Source: Acinetobacter ursingii DSM 16037 = CIP 107286
GTDB taxonomy: Bacteria; Pseudomonadota; Gammaproteobacteria; Pseudomonadales; Moraxellaceae
Length of the DNA stretch: 64,000 bases
Assembly (NCBI RefSeq): GCF_000368825.1
Contig: NZ_KB849711.1
Location: 102,520 to 166,519 of the forward strand
Reading direction: 5' to 3'
The translations under genes were made by a program, and so were the position numbers. This document shows positions 54,292 to 64,000 of the stretch, piece after piece (position 1 is the first letter of the stretch; each line of letters begins with the position of its first letter). The notes under the pieces are model-generated. The model made no database searches, was not told where the DNA came from, and was given only the letters and a program-made list of their open reading frames with translations.

Positions 54292-54319
54292 AAAAAATCG
54301 CCAATATAGGCGATTTTTT
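54292..54319 (-). terminator. Terminator of the M23 peptidase gene
   Basis: AAAAAATCGCC-AATAT-AGGCGATTTTTT, a strong stem about 75 bases after the peptidase stop. Confidence 0.85.
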
Positions 54320-54395
54320 ATACACAATATTTTAAATCTAATGCTAACTTAAATAATAGAAATATTGCACGGAGTAAGCATGACCAATAAAGCCA

Positions 54396-55091
54396 TTATG
54401 GAAGCAAGGCGAGGTAACTAGATGGATTTTTACGTTCTCCATCACGTACCACTTCAAAATGTAGATGAGGACCTGTACAACGTCCAGTACAACCGACATT
54501 GGCAATATGCTCACCTGCTTGAACTTGATCACCTGCACGCACCATGATGCGTGATGCATGAGCGTAACGAGTCAAATAACCGTTCCCATGATTGACTTCA
54601 ACGTATTGACCATAACCTGTGCCCCAACCCGCTTTGGTCACGATACCGGGACCTGTTGCATAAATAGGGGTACCACTTGGCGCAGCTAAATCAATACCAG
54701 AGTGTCCACGTGTTGTGCCCATCAACGTACGCATACCGTATTCAGATGAAATACGAGTCATCTCAGGTAATGGGTGTTTGATCAACCATGAAGAATAGGG
54801 ATTGTTACTTGAAGCTGAGAATCTAGCTGAGTTACCAGTTTTCCCATATTTCTTTTCAAGAGATTCGTTATTTAATTCAACTGTTTTCTCGCGTAGCGTC
54901 ACCGATACTTTGGCTGATGCGGGTAGGTCAAGATCATCAGGATGAGTGTAAGAGCCTTGCGAAAGTGTACGAGACAATGCTTCTAAGCGGTCTGGTGCAT
55001 CCTGGCTATTCAGTGTTTGATAATCTGCGAAAGCAACTGATGCAGCAGAAGCTGCCAGTGAAAAAGCAAGTAGTATACGTCTCGAATGCAT
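54396..55091 (-). CDS. M23-family (LytM-type) metallopeptidase
   Basis: A 231-aa exported protein with a signal peptide (MHSRRILLAFSLAASAASVA, cleaved near AFA) and a C-terminal M23 domain. Zinc motifs are GHSGIDLAAPSGTPIYATGP (HxxxD) and CTGPHLHFEVVRDGER (HxH). Both metal sites look intact, so the protein is probably a peptidoglycan endopeptidase rather than an inactive activator. The start at 55091 is chosen because it begins the signal peptide and has AGAGG upstream. It diverges from dciA. Confidence 0.87.
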   Translation of the reverse strand: MHSRRILLAFSLAASAASVAFADYQTLNSQDAPDRLEALSRTLSQGSYTHPDDLDLPASAKVSVTLREKTVELNNESLEKKYGKTGNSARFSASSNNPYSSWLIKHPLPEMTRISSEYGMRTLMGTTRGHSGIDLAAPSGTPIYATGPGIVTKAGWGTGYGQYVEVNHGNGYLTRYAHASRIMVRAGDQVQAGEHIANVGCTGRCTGPHLHFEVVRDGERKNPSSYLALLP

Positions 55092-55201
55092 AAAAACCTC
55101 TTGAACTGTTCTTAAAAAGTTTCTTGCGTGATCTCGTCCTTGATATCTATTGAAATGAACGTTTAAGATGACCGTAATCTGATGAGGAAAACTCAATCCC
55201 G

Positions 55202-55645
55202 ATGACTGATCCTAAAAACGTGTTTCAACAAACAAGAAAACACATAAAAACAGGAAACCTAACGTTTCTTACAACGCAAGTCGCACAATGGCAAAGACTT
55301 ACGAAACTTATTCAGCCCCTACTGCCGCAACCAGAAAAATGGCAGGTGGTCTGTTATCAGTATGGTGTTTTGACGATTACAGGCGAAAATCAGGCCATGA
55401 TCAGTCAGCTCGGATATCTTCAAACACAATACATTTCTAAGCTCACTCAAATCGAAGGACTACAGGATTTACAGAAACTTCAGCTTCGTTTAAGAAATAC
55501 ATCTCAAAATCAGCATCAAAGTCATGTAACTGAAGTCACCTCTTTATCACCAGACACCCAAGAAATGTTACGAAGTGCTGCTGGATTAGTGAACGACCCT
55601 AAGCTTAGCCAAGCTTTGTTACGTTTGGCAAGCAATAAAAAGTAA
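55202..55645 (+). CDS. dciA: DciA-type replicative helicase loader (DUF721)
   Basis: A 147-aa protein with the DUF721/DciA domain in its first 90 residues (LTTQVAQWQRLTKLIQPLLP, LTITGENQAMISQLGYLQTQ, YISKLTQIEGLQDLQKLQLR), then a short polar linker and helical tail. DciA is the ancestral bacterial factor that helps load DnaB helicase, and Acinetobacter uses it in place of DnaC. The position next to lpxC is the usual gamma-proteobacterial context. The broken DnaC-like gene at 4800 is therefore of mobile origin. Confidence 0.82.
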   Translation: MTDPKNVFQQTRKHIKTGNLTFLTTQVAQWQRLTKLIQPLLPQPEKWQVVCYQYGVLTITGENQAMISQLGYLQTQYISKLTQIEGLQDLQKLQLRLRNTSQNQHQSHVTEVTSLSPDTQEMLRSAAGLVNDPKLSQALLRLASNKK

Positions 55646-55742
55646 CAACCATTTCAAAATATAAAACTGTCATTGATTAATATTGTGACACACTTAACAT
55701 AATTCAAAGTTACAATATAACACACCCCACTAAGACAATGAC

Positions 55743-56645
55743 TTAGCTCACACTTACATAAGGAATCGGGCAGTCTATTTCGTTATCAAATGTTACAATT
55801 TCGTAATTATCTGGATCACTTTGAACATTGCGTAATAATTGATTGTTGAGTGCATGACCTGATTTATAACCATCAAATTTGGCAATAATTTGATGTCCCA
55901 TTAAATATAAATCACCGACTGCATCCAAAATTTTATGACGGACAAATTCATCTGAAAAACGCAAACCCTCTTCGTTCACGACACCCGTATCATCCACCCC
56001 AATCGCGTTATCCAGACTTGCACCTAACGCTAAATTATTGGCTTTTAGATAATCCAGATCTTTCATAAATCCGAAAGTGCGCGCCTCACTGACTTCATAG
56101 ACAAAGGTTTCAGTGGAAAAGTCGATGGTGGCAGATTGATATTCTTTGGCAAAGGCAGGATGATCAAAATCAATGGTAAAATTCAGTTGGAAGCCTTCGT
56201 GCGGACTAAATTTGGCACGTTTATCATCAATTAATGCTTCAACAGGCTTTAAAATTTTAATAAATTTTTTCGGTGCATTTTGCTCGACGAGTTCGCCTTG
56301 CATCAGCAGATAAATAAATGGGCCTGCGCTACCATCCATAATCGGAACTTCAGAAGCTGATACTTCAATGATTAGATTATCGATCCCCAAACCTGCGATT
56401 GCACTCATTACATGTTCAATGGTGCCCACCTTGATGTCATCCTGAACCAGATTAGAGCACATAAAAGCTTCCTGAATCAGCAAAGCATTGGCCTGAATAT
56501 CCACAGGTGGATTTAAATCAATCCGACGAAACACGATTCCCCCATCAATAACATGCGGCAGAAAATTGATCATCACTTTTTGACCACTATGGAGACCAAT
56601 TCCACTGGCTTTCACCACACGTTTGAGGGTACGTTGTTTCAACAT
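55743..56645 (-). CDS. lpxC: UDP-3-O-acyl-N-acetylglucosamine deacetylase
   Basis: A 300-aa zinc enzyme catalysing the committed step of lipid A synthesis. Motifs are [17 protein letters not shown] at the start, [20 protein letters not shown] with the first zinc His, and [20 protein letters not shown] with the other zinc ligands and the catalytic His ([12 protein letters not shown]). It is the last gene of the dcw run, directly after ftsZ and its terminator. Confidence 0.96.
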   Translation of the reverse strand: MLKQRTLKRVVKASGIGLHSGQKVMINFLPHVIDGGIVFRRIDLNPPVDIQANALLIQEAFMCSNLVQDDIKVGTIEHVMSAIAGLGIDNLIIEVSASEVPIMDGSAGPFIYLLMQGELVEQNAPKKFIKILKPVEALIDDKRAKFSPHEGFQLNFTIDFDHPAFAKEYQSATIDFSTETFVYEVSEARTFGFMKDLDYLKANNLALGASLDNAIGVDDTGVVNEEGLRFSDEFVRHKILDAVGDLYLMGHQIIAKFDGYKSGHALNNQLLRNVQSDPDNYEIVTFDNEIDCPIPYVSVS

Positions 56646-56706
56646 GCTACTCTAACTTCAATTTAAAACCGCTATACGTTAGCACATTTAGCTATTGATA
56701 AAAAAC

Positions 56707-56738
56707 AAAAAAGGCAGTGTAAATACACTGCCTCCTTT
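56707..56738 (-). terminator. Terminator between ftsZ and lpxC
   Basis: Read leftwards, GGAGGCAGTGTA-TTT-ACACTGCC is followed by TTTTTTG. lpxC therefore probably also has its own promoter or relies on read-through. Confidence 0.8.
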
Positions 56739-56754
56739 TAAATGTTTGATTTTA

Positions 56755-57936
56755 TTACTTGCGCTGTTGATTTTTTAGATAGTCCTGAATGCTCATCGGA
56801 GATGAGCGTGGCGCTGCACCCGCGGTAGTTGCTGCTGGCGCTTCAGTATTTTGACGTTTATTGATCGCAGGAACATCATCTTCATCTGTTGGATGCGAAC
56901 TTGGTACTTGGACATGCCCAGCACCTGAACGTTTTCTTGGCTGTTGTTCTGCATCAGATGCATTACGGGTTAAACCTGTTGCAATCACAGTGACACGAAG
57001 TTCATCTCGTGCATCAGGATCAAATACTGTACCGTAGAAAATTTCACCTTCGTCCAGATCCACAATTTGATTGACGACATCGGTAATAATTTCAGTTTCA
57101 CGTAAGGTAATATCATCACCACCTGTGATATTAATCAACACGCCTTTGGCATTAATAATATTGACATTATCCAGCAATGGACTACGAATTGCCTGTTCTG
57201 CTGCCTGACGGGCACGATCTTCACCACGACCCAAACCAGCACCCATCATGGCATAACCACGAGTACTCATCGCAGTTTTCAAATCCGCAAAGTCGAGGTT
57301 GATGTGACCACGATTCACAACTAAGTCGAAGATACTACGAACCGCATTTAATAACACATCATCTGCTTTTTTGTAGGCATCTTTCATTGAGATGTCGCCA
57401 TACACACTCAGTAAACGCTGGTTTGGAATAATGATGAGTGAGTCAACATGAGACTCTAATGCATCAATGCCTTTTTCAGCAGAACGTTGACGACGACGAC
57501 CTTCAAAATTAAAAGGTGTAGTCACGACACCTACGGTTAGGATGCCCATCTCTTTAGCCACTTCAGCAACCACTGGCGCAGCACCTGTACCTGTACCACC
57601 GCCCATTCCCGCAGTCACAAACACCATGTCGGTGCCTTCAAGATGTTGGCGAATCACTTCACGGCTTTCTTCAGCCGCAATTTGACCCACTTCAGGATTG
57701 GCACCTGCACCCAAGCCACGGGTGCTTTGTTCACCTAACTGAATTTTAAACGGTGCATTCATGCTATCCAACGCTTGCTTATCTGTATTGGCACAGACAA
57801 ACTTTACGCCCTTAATATCGGATTGCACCATGTGCTGTACGGCATTACCACCACCACCACCAACACCAAATACAGTGAAACGGGCTTGTCCGTTACTATC
57901 GCTTAGTTCATCTTCTATAAATTCAAATGATGCCAT
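56755..57936 (-). CDS. ftsZ: Cell division GTPase FtsZ
   Basis: A 393-aa tubulin-like GTPase forming the Z ring. It has [13 protein letters not shown], the tubulin signature [20 protein letters not shown], the T7 loop [12 protein letters not shown] and a variable Ser/Pro/Gln linker. The short C-terminal tail ([15 protein letters not shown]) has the usual positive end, although the conserved core (normally DIPxFLR) is only partly recognisable. The ATG at 57936 is chosen over an in-frame TTG at 57960. Confidence 0.96.
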   Translation of the reverse strand: MASFEFIEDELSDSNGQARFTVFGVGGGGGNAVQHMVQSDIKGVKFVCANTDKQALDSMNAPFKIQLGEQSTRGLGAGANPEVGQIAAEESREVIRQHLEGTDMVFVTAGMGGGTGTGAAPVVAEVAKEMGILTVGVVTTPFNFEGRRRQRSAEKGIDALESHVDSLIIIPNQRLLSVYGDISMKDAYKKADDVLLNAVRSIFDLVVNRGHINLDFADLKTAMSTRGYAMMGAGLGRGEDRARQAAEQAIRSPLLDNVNIINAKGVLINITGGDDITLRETEIITDVVNQIVDLDEGEIFYGTVFDPDARDELRVTVIATGLTRNASDAEQQPRKRSGAGHVQVPSSHPTDEDDVPAINKRQNTEAPAATTAGAAPRSSPMSIQDYLKNQQRK

Positions 57937-58104
57937 GACCTTTAAGGTTCCTAATTTCAATAAGTGGCAGTCACTTCAGCCCGTATACTGCCTTAATACT
58001 TCAAAAAACAATAGATTTTAGAATGCTGTGCAATACTTCCCTTGTCAAGTATGACAATTTTCTCTTACAACTTCCAAACAATATTCCCAATAAATATATA
58101 CATC

Positions 58105-59367
58105 TTAAAAAATAGCTTTTAACTTGCTATTCAAAGTATTCCAGCCATTGACTACACGATCCACAAATGTGCGGTCATTGACTTCATCTGCTTCTTCAAC
58201 TGCATCTTGCAATTCGCTTTGGCTAAAAAGCAAAAGTCCCGCTGCTGTTGCATACATTGAGCGGCGTAATGCGGCTTGATGTTGATCATCAGCATACACC
58301 TGTAAAGGTGGATTACCCAAATGTGCAGAAACACCAAGCATACGTCGTGCCAGACTCACCATGCCTTCGATTTGGCAGGCATCACCGGTCAGTACAACAC
58401 CATGATATAAACCACTTAGCGCGCCTGTACGTTCAAGCTCTTCACGTATCTGGGTAAAAATCTCTTCATACCGTGCAATAATGATTTCAGCAAGCTCAAT
58501 GCGACTAATGGTTTGCGGTCCATCAATGGCCTGTACCTGAATCATATGATCAGGTTTGACCACACTCAAATCGACGCAGCCATGTAAAATCTTGATTCGC
58601 TCGGCTTCTTCAGTCGTCGTTTGTAACACGGCAGCGATATCACGTGTGACATTTTCTCCACCGCGCTGTAATGTTCGCGCCAAAGCCAAACGACCATCCA
58701 GATAGACCGCAATATTGGTGGTTCCTGCTCCAATATCCAGCAAGCAGACGCCATATTCTTTTTCGTCTTTGAGTAAACTGGCTTCCGCAGTTGCCAAACT
58801 AGATACCACCATTTTTTCGACACCAATATTGGCGCCTTTCATGGCACGATCCAGATTTTGCATGGTACTAATCGGCATCATCATCAGTTGATAATGTCCC
58901 GTCATACTATGCGCTGACATATTAATCGGGTTTTGTACCCATTCAGGTTCATCATCCAGTTCAAAACCCAACGGCACGGCACTGGCCAGATAATAATCTG
59001 GCGTCACATGACTGGCTTTAGCCAATTCTAATGCGCGCACCACTTCATTGGTACTGATCGTATGGTCAGCTTTGGCAATGGGAGTGCGACCTGAGGCATA
59101 AAAACTCTGTAATTCTGTACTTGGAATCGATACCCATGCAGTATGTACACGACATTCCGCCATATTTTCTGCTTCGGCAACGGCATTTTTAATTGCAGCA
59201 ATCACCTTATCCAAGCTAACAATTTTTCCTTTATTCATACCTCGGTTCGGCGCGTTTGCCATCCCGATGACCTGAATATTATCCGGTGCGTGAACTCTAC
59301 CAATTAAAACTGAAACTTTATGTGTCCCAATATCAATCGCAACAATCGAGGGAACAGCTTCACTCAT
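58105..59367 (-). CDS. ftsA: Cell division actin-like protein FtsA
   Basis: A 420-aa actin-family ATPase tethering FtsZ to the membrane. The phosphate-1 loop is IVAIDIGTHKVSVLIGRV and phosphate-2 loop CLLDIGAGTTNIAVYLDGRL. The adenosine region is SGLYHGVVLTGDACQIEGM (GG replaced by GD), and an amphipathic C-terminal helix ends VVNGWNTLNSKLKAIF. It is preceded by ftsQ with a 64-base gap and followed by ftsZ. Confidence 0.95.
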   Translation of the reverse strand: MSEAVPSIVAIDIGTHKVSVLIGRVHAPDNIQVIGMANAPNRGMNKGKIVSLDKVIAAIKNAVAEAENMAECRVHTAWVSIPSTELQSFYASGRTPIAKADHTISTNEVVRALELAKASHVTPDYYLASAVPLGFELDDEPEWVQNPINMSAHSMTGHYQLMMMPISTMQNLDRAMKGANIGVEKMVVSSLATAEASLLKDEKEYGVCLLDIGAGTTNIAVYLDGRLALARTLQRGGENVTRDIAAVLQTTTEEAERIKILHGCVDLSVVKPDHMIQVQAIDGPQTISRIELAEIIIARYEEIFTQIREELERTGALSGLYHGVVLTGDACQIEGMVSLARRMLGVSAHLGNPPLQVYADDQHQAALRRSMYATAAGLLLFSQSELQDAVEEADEVNDRTFVDRVVNGWNTLNSKLKAIF

Positions 59368-59431
59368 TACTCACTACCACTTGTTCGTTGTTTAGTATGG
59401 GCAAAAATGCCTGTTATTTTAAAACCACATA

Positions 59432-60286
59432 TTATGGCTTCGTGGTTATTCCACCTGCAACATTTGTGTCATCATTGGTTACAACAAACTGACCATTGAC
59501 AATTTTGGGTGGTATAGCGTTCTTCCATTGTAGTGATAATCCATTTCGGTATCGCAAATCAATGGCAGAGATTTTAGGCCATACGGGTTTTAGGTCAGTT
59601 TGCGCAAGATGACTCAGGCGCTGCAACTTACTCATGGTTTGATCCTGATCCACAATGACCCTTAAACCTGAATCAAACTGCATAAACCAAGTCATTCGTT
59701 CAGTTAAATATAACTCTTTTAACCTTAGATTGACCGGATGAAATAACTGGTTAATTTCGTTATAACGACGCATCATGGCTTTGGATTGACTGAGCGGACC
59801 ATGCAACATCGGCAAATTTGGATGATTTTGTGGATCTGCTTCGCTAAACACATCCCCGCCATCACTCAACAATCGTCCAGTGCCCCAACGCGCAATCGCA
59901 TGACGTGGCAATACACGGACTCGAATACTATTGGGCCAAGCACGTGATACAACCACACGATCTACCCATGAAATCTCAAGCGCTTTATCTCGGACTTGCT
60001 CAAGATCCGAAGTAAAGTAATTATCTTTAACAATAGGCTGAATGTGTTGAATGAGTTGTTGTTGTTCTGTTGTCGAGTGAGTACCGACGATACTTAATTC
60101 AGCAATTCGCGCATCGGTAATAACTTTATACAAGCCAAAGATACCTAAACCGAGCACCACAAATGCGACCAGCAACAATAACCACCCACCCGCATTGACT
60201 AACTTTTGCTTAGGCGAAGGCGGTTTTTCGTGGATGGAAGTAATGGCCGCACGACGACGGCGCATGGATGCTGGAAGTTGAGCCAT
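59432..60286 (-). CDS. ftsQ: Cell division protein FtsQ
   Basis: A 284-aa bitopic protein linking the early and late divisome. It has a cytoplasmic Arg/Lys-rich start, one membrane span (GGWLLLLVAFVVLGLGIFGL), a POTRA domain (ARIAELSIVGTHSTTEQQQL) and the beta domain ending with the FtsB/FtsL-binding region. It starts three bases after the ddlB stop. Confidence 0.93.
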   Translation of the reverse strand: MAQLPASMRRRRAAITSIHEKPPSPKQKLVNAGGWLLLLVAFVVLGLGIFGLYKVITDARIAELSIVGTHSTTEQQQLIQHIQPIVKDNYFTSDLEQVRDKALEISWVDRVVVSRAWPNSIRVRVLPRHAIARWGTGRLLSDGGDVFSEADPQNHPNLPMLHGPLSQSKAMMRRYNEINQLFHPVNLRLKELYLTERMTWFMQFDSGLRVIVDQDQTMSKLQRLSHLAQTDLKPVWPKISAIDLRYRNGLSLQWKNAIPPKIVNGQFVVTNDDTNVAGGITTKP

Positions 60287-60289
60287 AAG

Positions 60290-61219
60290 TTAGTGAGCCG
60301 TACCTTGAAGCGTTTGTTCTAAAATCGCAACACATAACTCATCAAACCCAACCCCCACCGCTTTGGCGGCTTTAGGCACCAATGAGTGACTGGTCATTCC
60401 CGGCACAGTATTAATTTCTAATAACCAGAAATTCCCTTGTTCATCCTGCATAGCATCAACACGCCCCCAACCACTTGCACCTACCGCCTGAAAGGCACGT
60501 AAGGTGAGTTGTTGCAGTTGCTTTTCGTCTGATTCGCTAAGGCCTGATGGAATACCATATTGCACATCATTGCGTTGGTATTTGGCATCGTAATCGTAAA
60601 ATGCCACATCTTTTGGAGGTTCCAGACGAATCACAGGTAACGCCTCACCATTTAACACCACAATGGTGTATTCACACCCCGTAATCCACTTTTCTGCCAT
60701 CACAATCGCATCATGTTCAGTGGCTTTGGCAATCGCCTGCGCAAAGTCTTCTTTCTTCTCGACCTTGCTCATACCAATACTTGACCCTTCATGGACTGGC
60801 TTGATAATTACCGGTAATCCCAAGCTATCTACAATCTCATCAATATTGGAGTCTTTGCTGATAATGCGATACGGGGCTGTCGGTAAATCAGTCCCTTGCC
60901 AGATTTGCTTGGTTTTGATTTTATCCATGCCAATGGCTGAACCCTGAACGCCTGTGCCAGTATAGGGCACATCTAACCATTCCAGTGTTCCCTGAATTTG
61001 ACCATCTTCACCGCCACGACCATGCAACACGATGAAAGCGCGATCATAATTCACTAACTCAGTGACACTACGATGTTTAGGGTCAAATGCTTCTGCTTGT
61101 ACACCTGAACGTAACAAGGCTTCAAGTACCGCGTTGCCACTATCTAAAGAGACCTCACGTTCAGCCGATTTCCCACCGAACAACACGGCAACTTTGCCGA
61201 ATTTTGAAGCATTTGACAC
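60290..61219 (-). CDS. ddlB: D-alanine--D-alanine ligase
   Basis: A 309-aa ATP-grasp ligase making D-Ala-D-Ala. Motifs are VAVLFGGKSAEREVSLDSGN, LHGRGGEDGQIQGTLEWLDV, VIIKPVHEGSSIGMSKVE and the metal-binding end FWLLEINTVPGMTSHSLVPK. It is followed by ftsQ after only three bases, the classic dcw order. Confidence 0.96.
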   Translation of the reverse strand: MSNASKFGKVAVLFGGKSAEREVSLDSGNAVLEALLRSGVQAEAFDPKHRSVTELVNYDRAFIVLHGRGGEDGQIQGTLEWLDVPYTGTGVQGSAIGMDKIKTKQIWQGTDLPTAPYRIISKDSNIDEIVDSLGLPVIIKPVHEGSSIGMSKVEKKEDFAQAIAKATEHDAIVMAEKWITGCEYTIVVLNGEALPVIRLEPPKDVAFYDYDAKYQRNDVQYGIPSGLSESDEKQLQQLTLRAFQAVGASGWGRVDAMQDEQGNFWLLEINTVPGMTSHSLVPKAAKAVGVGFDELCVAILEQTLQGTAH

Positions 61220-61269
61220 GTTTATATCCTTAAACTTTTAAAGCACAATATTGAAAAGGGTGAACTGCA

Positions 61270-62718
61270 TTATTTTAAATACAAATGATGCTGAGCCAGT
61301 TCGACTGAAATTGCTCCCACGTTACCTGCACCCTGTGTTAATAACAAGTCATTCGGTTGTAACACTTTTTGTATCACGTTTTGCAGGTTGCCTTCTACGG
61401 GATCAACCAAAATCGGTTCAACTTCACCGCGTAAACGAATACTCCGTGCCAGTGAGCGGCTATCTGCACCAACAATTGGTTTTTCGCCCGCAGGATAAAC
61501 TTCGAGCAATAACAGTTGATCCACTTGCGATAACACATCAACAAAATCATCAAAACAGTCACGGGTACGACTAAAACGATGCGGCTGGAACATCATCACC
61601 AAACGGCGATCTGGATGACTTTGACGCGCGGCTTTAATGGTCGCTTCCACTTCTTTAGGATGATGTCCATAATCATCCACCAATTTGACATTACCTTCGC
61701 CCAACTCAAATTCACCCTGAACCTGAAAACGACGTCCCACGCCACTAAAGCCTTCTAGCGCACGACTAATGGCAGCATCCGATACACCTTCATCGGTTGC
61801 TACACCAATCGCCGCAAGCGCATTTAAGACATTGTGTAAACCCGGCTGATTAATCGTTAAACGTAATGGCTCACGGTCTTTACGAAGCACGGTAAAATGT
61901 GAGCGCATACCATCCTGCTCGACCTCAACCGCACGAATATCATTATCTTCACCAAAACCATAGGTCAAGACTGGACGACCAATACGCGGCAAAATTTCCT
62001 GAATATTAGCATCATCACCACAGACCACAGCCAAACCATAAAACGGCAATTTATGCAAAAACTGCACAAAAGTATCTTTTAGCGTGTCGAAACTGCCACC
62101 ATAAGTGTCCATATGGTCGGCATCGATATTGGTGACAATTGCTGCCATTGGCTCTAGATATAAAAATGAAGCATCTGACTCATCAGCTTCAGCCACAATA
62201 AAACGACTTGCACCTAAAGCTGCATTCACCCCTGTACGATTCAGCAAACCGCCAATGACATAAGTCGGATCAAGATTTTCTTCAGCCAACATCGTCGTCA
62301 GTAAACTGGTGGTTGTGGTTTTACCGTGTGTACCTGCAACCGCAATACCATGACGATAACGCATCAATTCACCAAGCATTTCAGCGCGACGTACTACAGG
62401 AGTTCGGCTTTCTATGGCCGCTTTCACTTCTGGATTTTCAGGATCAATTGCGGTCGACACCACTAAGACATTGGCATTTTGAATATTATCCGCCGTATGT
62501 CCGATATAAACCTTAATACCCTTCTCTTCTAACTGGGCTGTGGTATTTGAGGCTTTAATATCCGAACCCGAAACTTTATAGCCCTGATTTTTGAGTACTT
62601 CGGCGATGCCACACATGCCCGCACCCCCAATGCCCACAAAATGAATGTGTTTGATGCGGCGCATTTCAGGGACTTTAATCAGTTTTTTAGCTTGATCAGC
62701 TGGTGTTGATGGTGACAT
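61270..62718 (-). CDS. murC: UDP-N-acetylmuramate--L-alanine ligase
   Basis: A 482-aa Mur ligase adding L-Ala to UDP-MurNAc. It has an N-terminal Rossmann domain ([20 protein letters not shown]), the ATP-binding [20 protein letters not shown] and [20 protein letters not shown]. The central [18 protein letters not shown] segment here reads [20 protein letters not shown]. The gene lies between murG and ddlB. Confidence 0.96.
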   Translation of the reverse strand: MSPSTPADQAKKLIKVPEMRRIKHIHFVGIGGAGMCGIAEVLKNQGYKVSGSDIKASNTTAQLEEKGIKVYIGHTADNIQNANVLVVSTAIDPENPEVKAAIESRTPVVRRAEMLGELMRYRHGIAVAGTHGKTTTTSLLTTMLAEENLDPTYVIGGLLNRTGVNAALGASRFIVAEADESDASFLYLEPMAAIVTNIDADHMDTYGGSFDTLKDTFVQFLHKLPFYGLAVVCGDDANIQEILPRIGRPVLTYGFGEDNDIRAVEVEQDGMRSHFTVLRKDREPLRLTINQPGLHNVLNALAAIGVATDEGVSDAAISRALEGFSGVGRRFQVQGEFELGEGNVKLVDDYGHHPKEVEATIKAARQSHPDRRLVMMFQPHRFSRTRDCFDDFVDVLSQVDQLLLLEVYPAGEKPIVGADSRSLARSIRLRGEVEPILVDPVEGNLQNVIQKVLQPNDLLLTQGAGNVGAISVELAQHHLYLK

Positions 62719-62731
62719 AGCGAACTCGAAA

Positions 62732-63829
62732 TTATAAAGCTTGAATAAGATCAGCGACGGTTTGAGTCGCTTGAGGTTGAGCGTGTTGACGCGCCTTGAC
62801 TGCCATTTCAGACAATAACTGACGATTCATCAATCCACTCAAAAGAGTATGTAAATATTCTGGGGTCATGGCAGATTGTTGGCAAATCTTTGCCGCGCCA
62901 ATATCTGCCAGAAATTTAGCATTGGCAGTCTGGTGATCATCTACAGCTATCGGCAGCGGTACAAAAACAGCCGCCACACCTGCGGTCGCGACCTCAGTCA
63001 CGGTCAAAGCCCCTGCACGGCAAATGATTAAATCTGCTTCACTATAGGCTTTTGCCATATCTTCAATAAACGGCATGACCTTCGCAGTTAAATGTGCGGG
63101 TGCATTCGCATAACGTGCTGTGGTTTCATCGAGCTGTTTTTGACCACATTGATGAAACACATTCAGCGGCATATCTAATTTTTTTAAGGCTTCTGGCAAC
63201 CGTTCATTTAAGGCTTGCGCACCCAATGACCCACCCACAATGAGAATATTTAAGGGCTGATTGTCTTGCGCTCGGATGTCATAACGCCATTTTGGGCTGA
63301 GGATTTCTGCAATTTCTTTACGTACTGGATTGCCCGTGGTGACCACTTTTTCACTGGCAGTAAAAGTGTTTGCAAAGGCCTCACAGACTTTGCTGGCAAT
63401 ACGCGATAGTTGTGAATTGGTAAAACCAGCCACGGCATTTTGCTCATGGATCAAGATAGGAATCCCCAAAATACGCGCTGCCAAACCACCTGGCCCGGCC
63501 ACATAACCGCCAAAGCCTGCGACTGCATCGATTTTGAGTTGTTTCATATAGCGCATCGCGCTCAAGGTAGCTTTTAAAATTTTAAACGGAGCCAATAATT
63601 TGCGTACAGCACCATTACCGCGTACACCTTGGATATCAATTTGATAAAGCGGAATATTTTGATCTTTGAGTAATCGGTTTTCCATGCCTGCTGGTGTGGC
63701 GAGCCAAGAAACCTGACAACCTTGTTGTTGTAGTTCTTTGGCCACGGCCAATGCAGGAAATACATGACCGCCCGTACCGGCCGCCATCATCATGACATGT
63801 TTAGGTGTGTGCTGTGGTGAATCGGTCAC
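62732..63829 (-). CDS. murG: UDP-GlcNAc:lipid I N-acetylglucosaminyltransferase
   Basis: A GT-B glycosyltransferase of about 365 aa that turns lipid I into lipid II at the inner face of the membrane. It has the N-terminal glycine loop [40 protein letters not shown] with the second loop, [20 protein letters not shown], and the donor site [23 protein letters not shown] at 63829 (giving [14 protein letters not shown]) is chosen to match the family start. The frame is open upstream to 63922 but that extension is not typical. Confidence 0.94.
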   Translation of the reverse strand: MTDSPQHTPKHVMMMAAGTGGHVFPALAVAKELQQQGCQVSWLATPAGMENRLLKDQNIPLYQIDIQGVRGNGAVRKLLAPFKILKATLSAMRYMKQLKIDAVAGFGGYVAGPGGLAARILGIPILIHEQNAVAGFTNSQLSRIASKVCEAFANTFTASEKVVTTGNPVRKEIAEILSPKWRYDIRAQDNQPLNILIVGGSLGAQALNERLPEALKKLDMPLNVFHQCGQKQLDETTARYANAPAHLTAKVMPFIEDMAKAYSEADLIICRAGALTVTEVATAGVAAVFVPLPIAVDDHQTANAKFLADIGAAKICQQSAMTPEYLHTLLSGLMNRQLLSEMAVKARQHAQPQATQTVADLIQAL

Positions 63830-64000
63830 GGTGTAATTCTTCAACTCAAAAGAAAATAGGGAAATCACATCTATTATTTTAGCGATCCATTTTAATCCTA
63901 AAGCAAGCAGAACGGAAAGCAAATTTCACGTGTTTGCAACATAAAGCGCTGCTTTTTTGCCTTATTTTCATTTTGAGGATGTGGCAAATGAGAATAAATA
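63830..64000. other. Window end: upstream region of murG, possible start of a plus-strand gene
   Basis: No complete gene. GAGG near 63974 followed by GTG or ATG codons (63981, 63989) could begin a plus-strand gene that continues outside the window; too little is visible to call it. Confidence 0.25.

Overview
The window reads as a chromosomal segment of an Acinetobacter species. It carries an Omp33-36-type porin and a porin paralog, a degraded ISAba1-like element and an A/T-rich composition. It also has the gamma-proteobacterial cell-division and peptidoglycan genes in the order murG-murC-ddlB-ftsQ-ftsA-ftsZ-lpxC. Genus is inferred from remembered protein similarity; species cannot be settled from the sequence alone.

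Positions 1-8300 are an accessory, decayed region. An oleate hydratase gene lies between a right-end fragment and a nearly full-length copy of the same ISAba1-like element, in direct orientation. The full copy has an outward promoter pointing at the hydratase. Next come an IS3-family remnant, a 3' fragment of tRNA-Gly(GCC) flanked by TTGTGACCA repeats (an integration-site scar), a remnant of an HTH regulator and a broken DnaC-like helicase loader. An intact quinone-reductase/HxlR regulator pair follows. The region ends with a broken XRE regulator whose 5' side is cut by a decayed IS5-family element.

Positions 8900-33100 are mainly metabolism and transport. They hold Omp33-36, the BetT choline transporter, an odd pore-loop channel, and an acetate module: yjcH-actP, a CrbS-like SSF/histidine-kinase sensor, a CrbR-like response regulator and acs. 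Interspersed are amtB with a sigma-54 promoter, a sulfone/sulfonate sulfur-scavenging group (msuE, sfnG and an SfnB/DszC-like oxygenase), a Fur-controlled TonB siderophore receptor, a DUF805 protein and an MscS channel.

Positions 33000-49200 hold rsmE-waaA, an ArsR/old-yellow-enzyme operon with a palindromic operator, and prfB with its programmed frameshift. They also hold a second porin, a small membrane protein/HTH pair with two near-identical operators, and recJ-pdxH-glmM and guaB. The last genes here are an AI-2E-family permease, a metallo-beta-lactamase-fold protein, a GDT1-family manganese exporter under a yybP-ykoY riboswitch, and an acidic disordered protein.

Positions 49400-64000 hold aceE-aceF, an M23 peptidase diverging from dciA, and the dcw cluster from lpxC back to murG. 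No completely unknown multigene system is evident. The least-explained pieces are the membrane protein/HTH pair with dual operators (39.7-40.4 kb), the tRNA-Gly scar with its repeat array (4.2-4.7 kb), and the unassigned 255-aa and 118-aa proteins between the two halves of the acetate switch.
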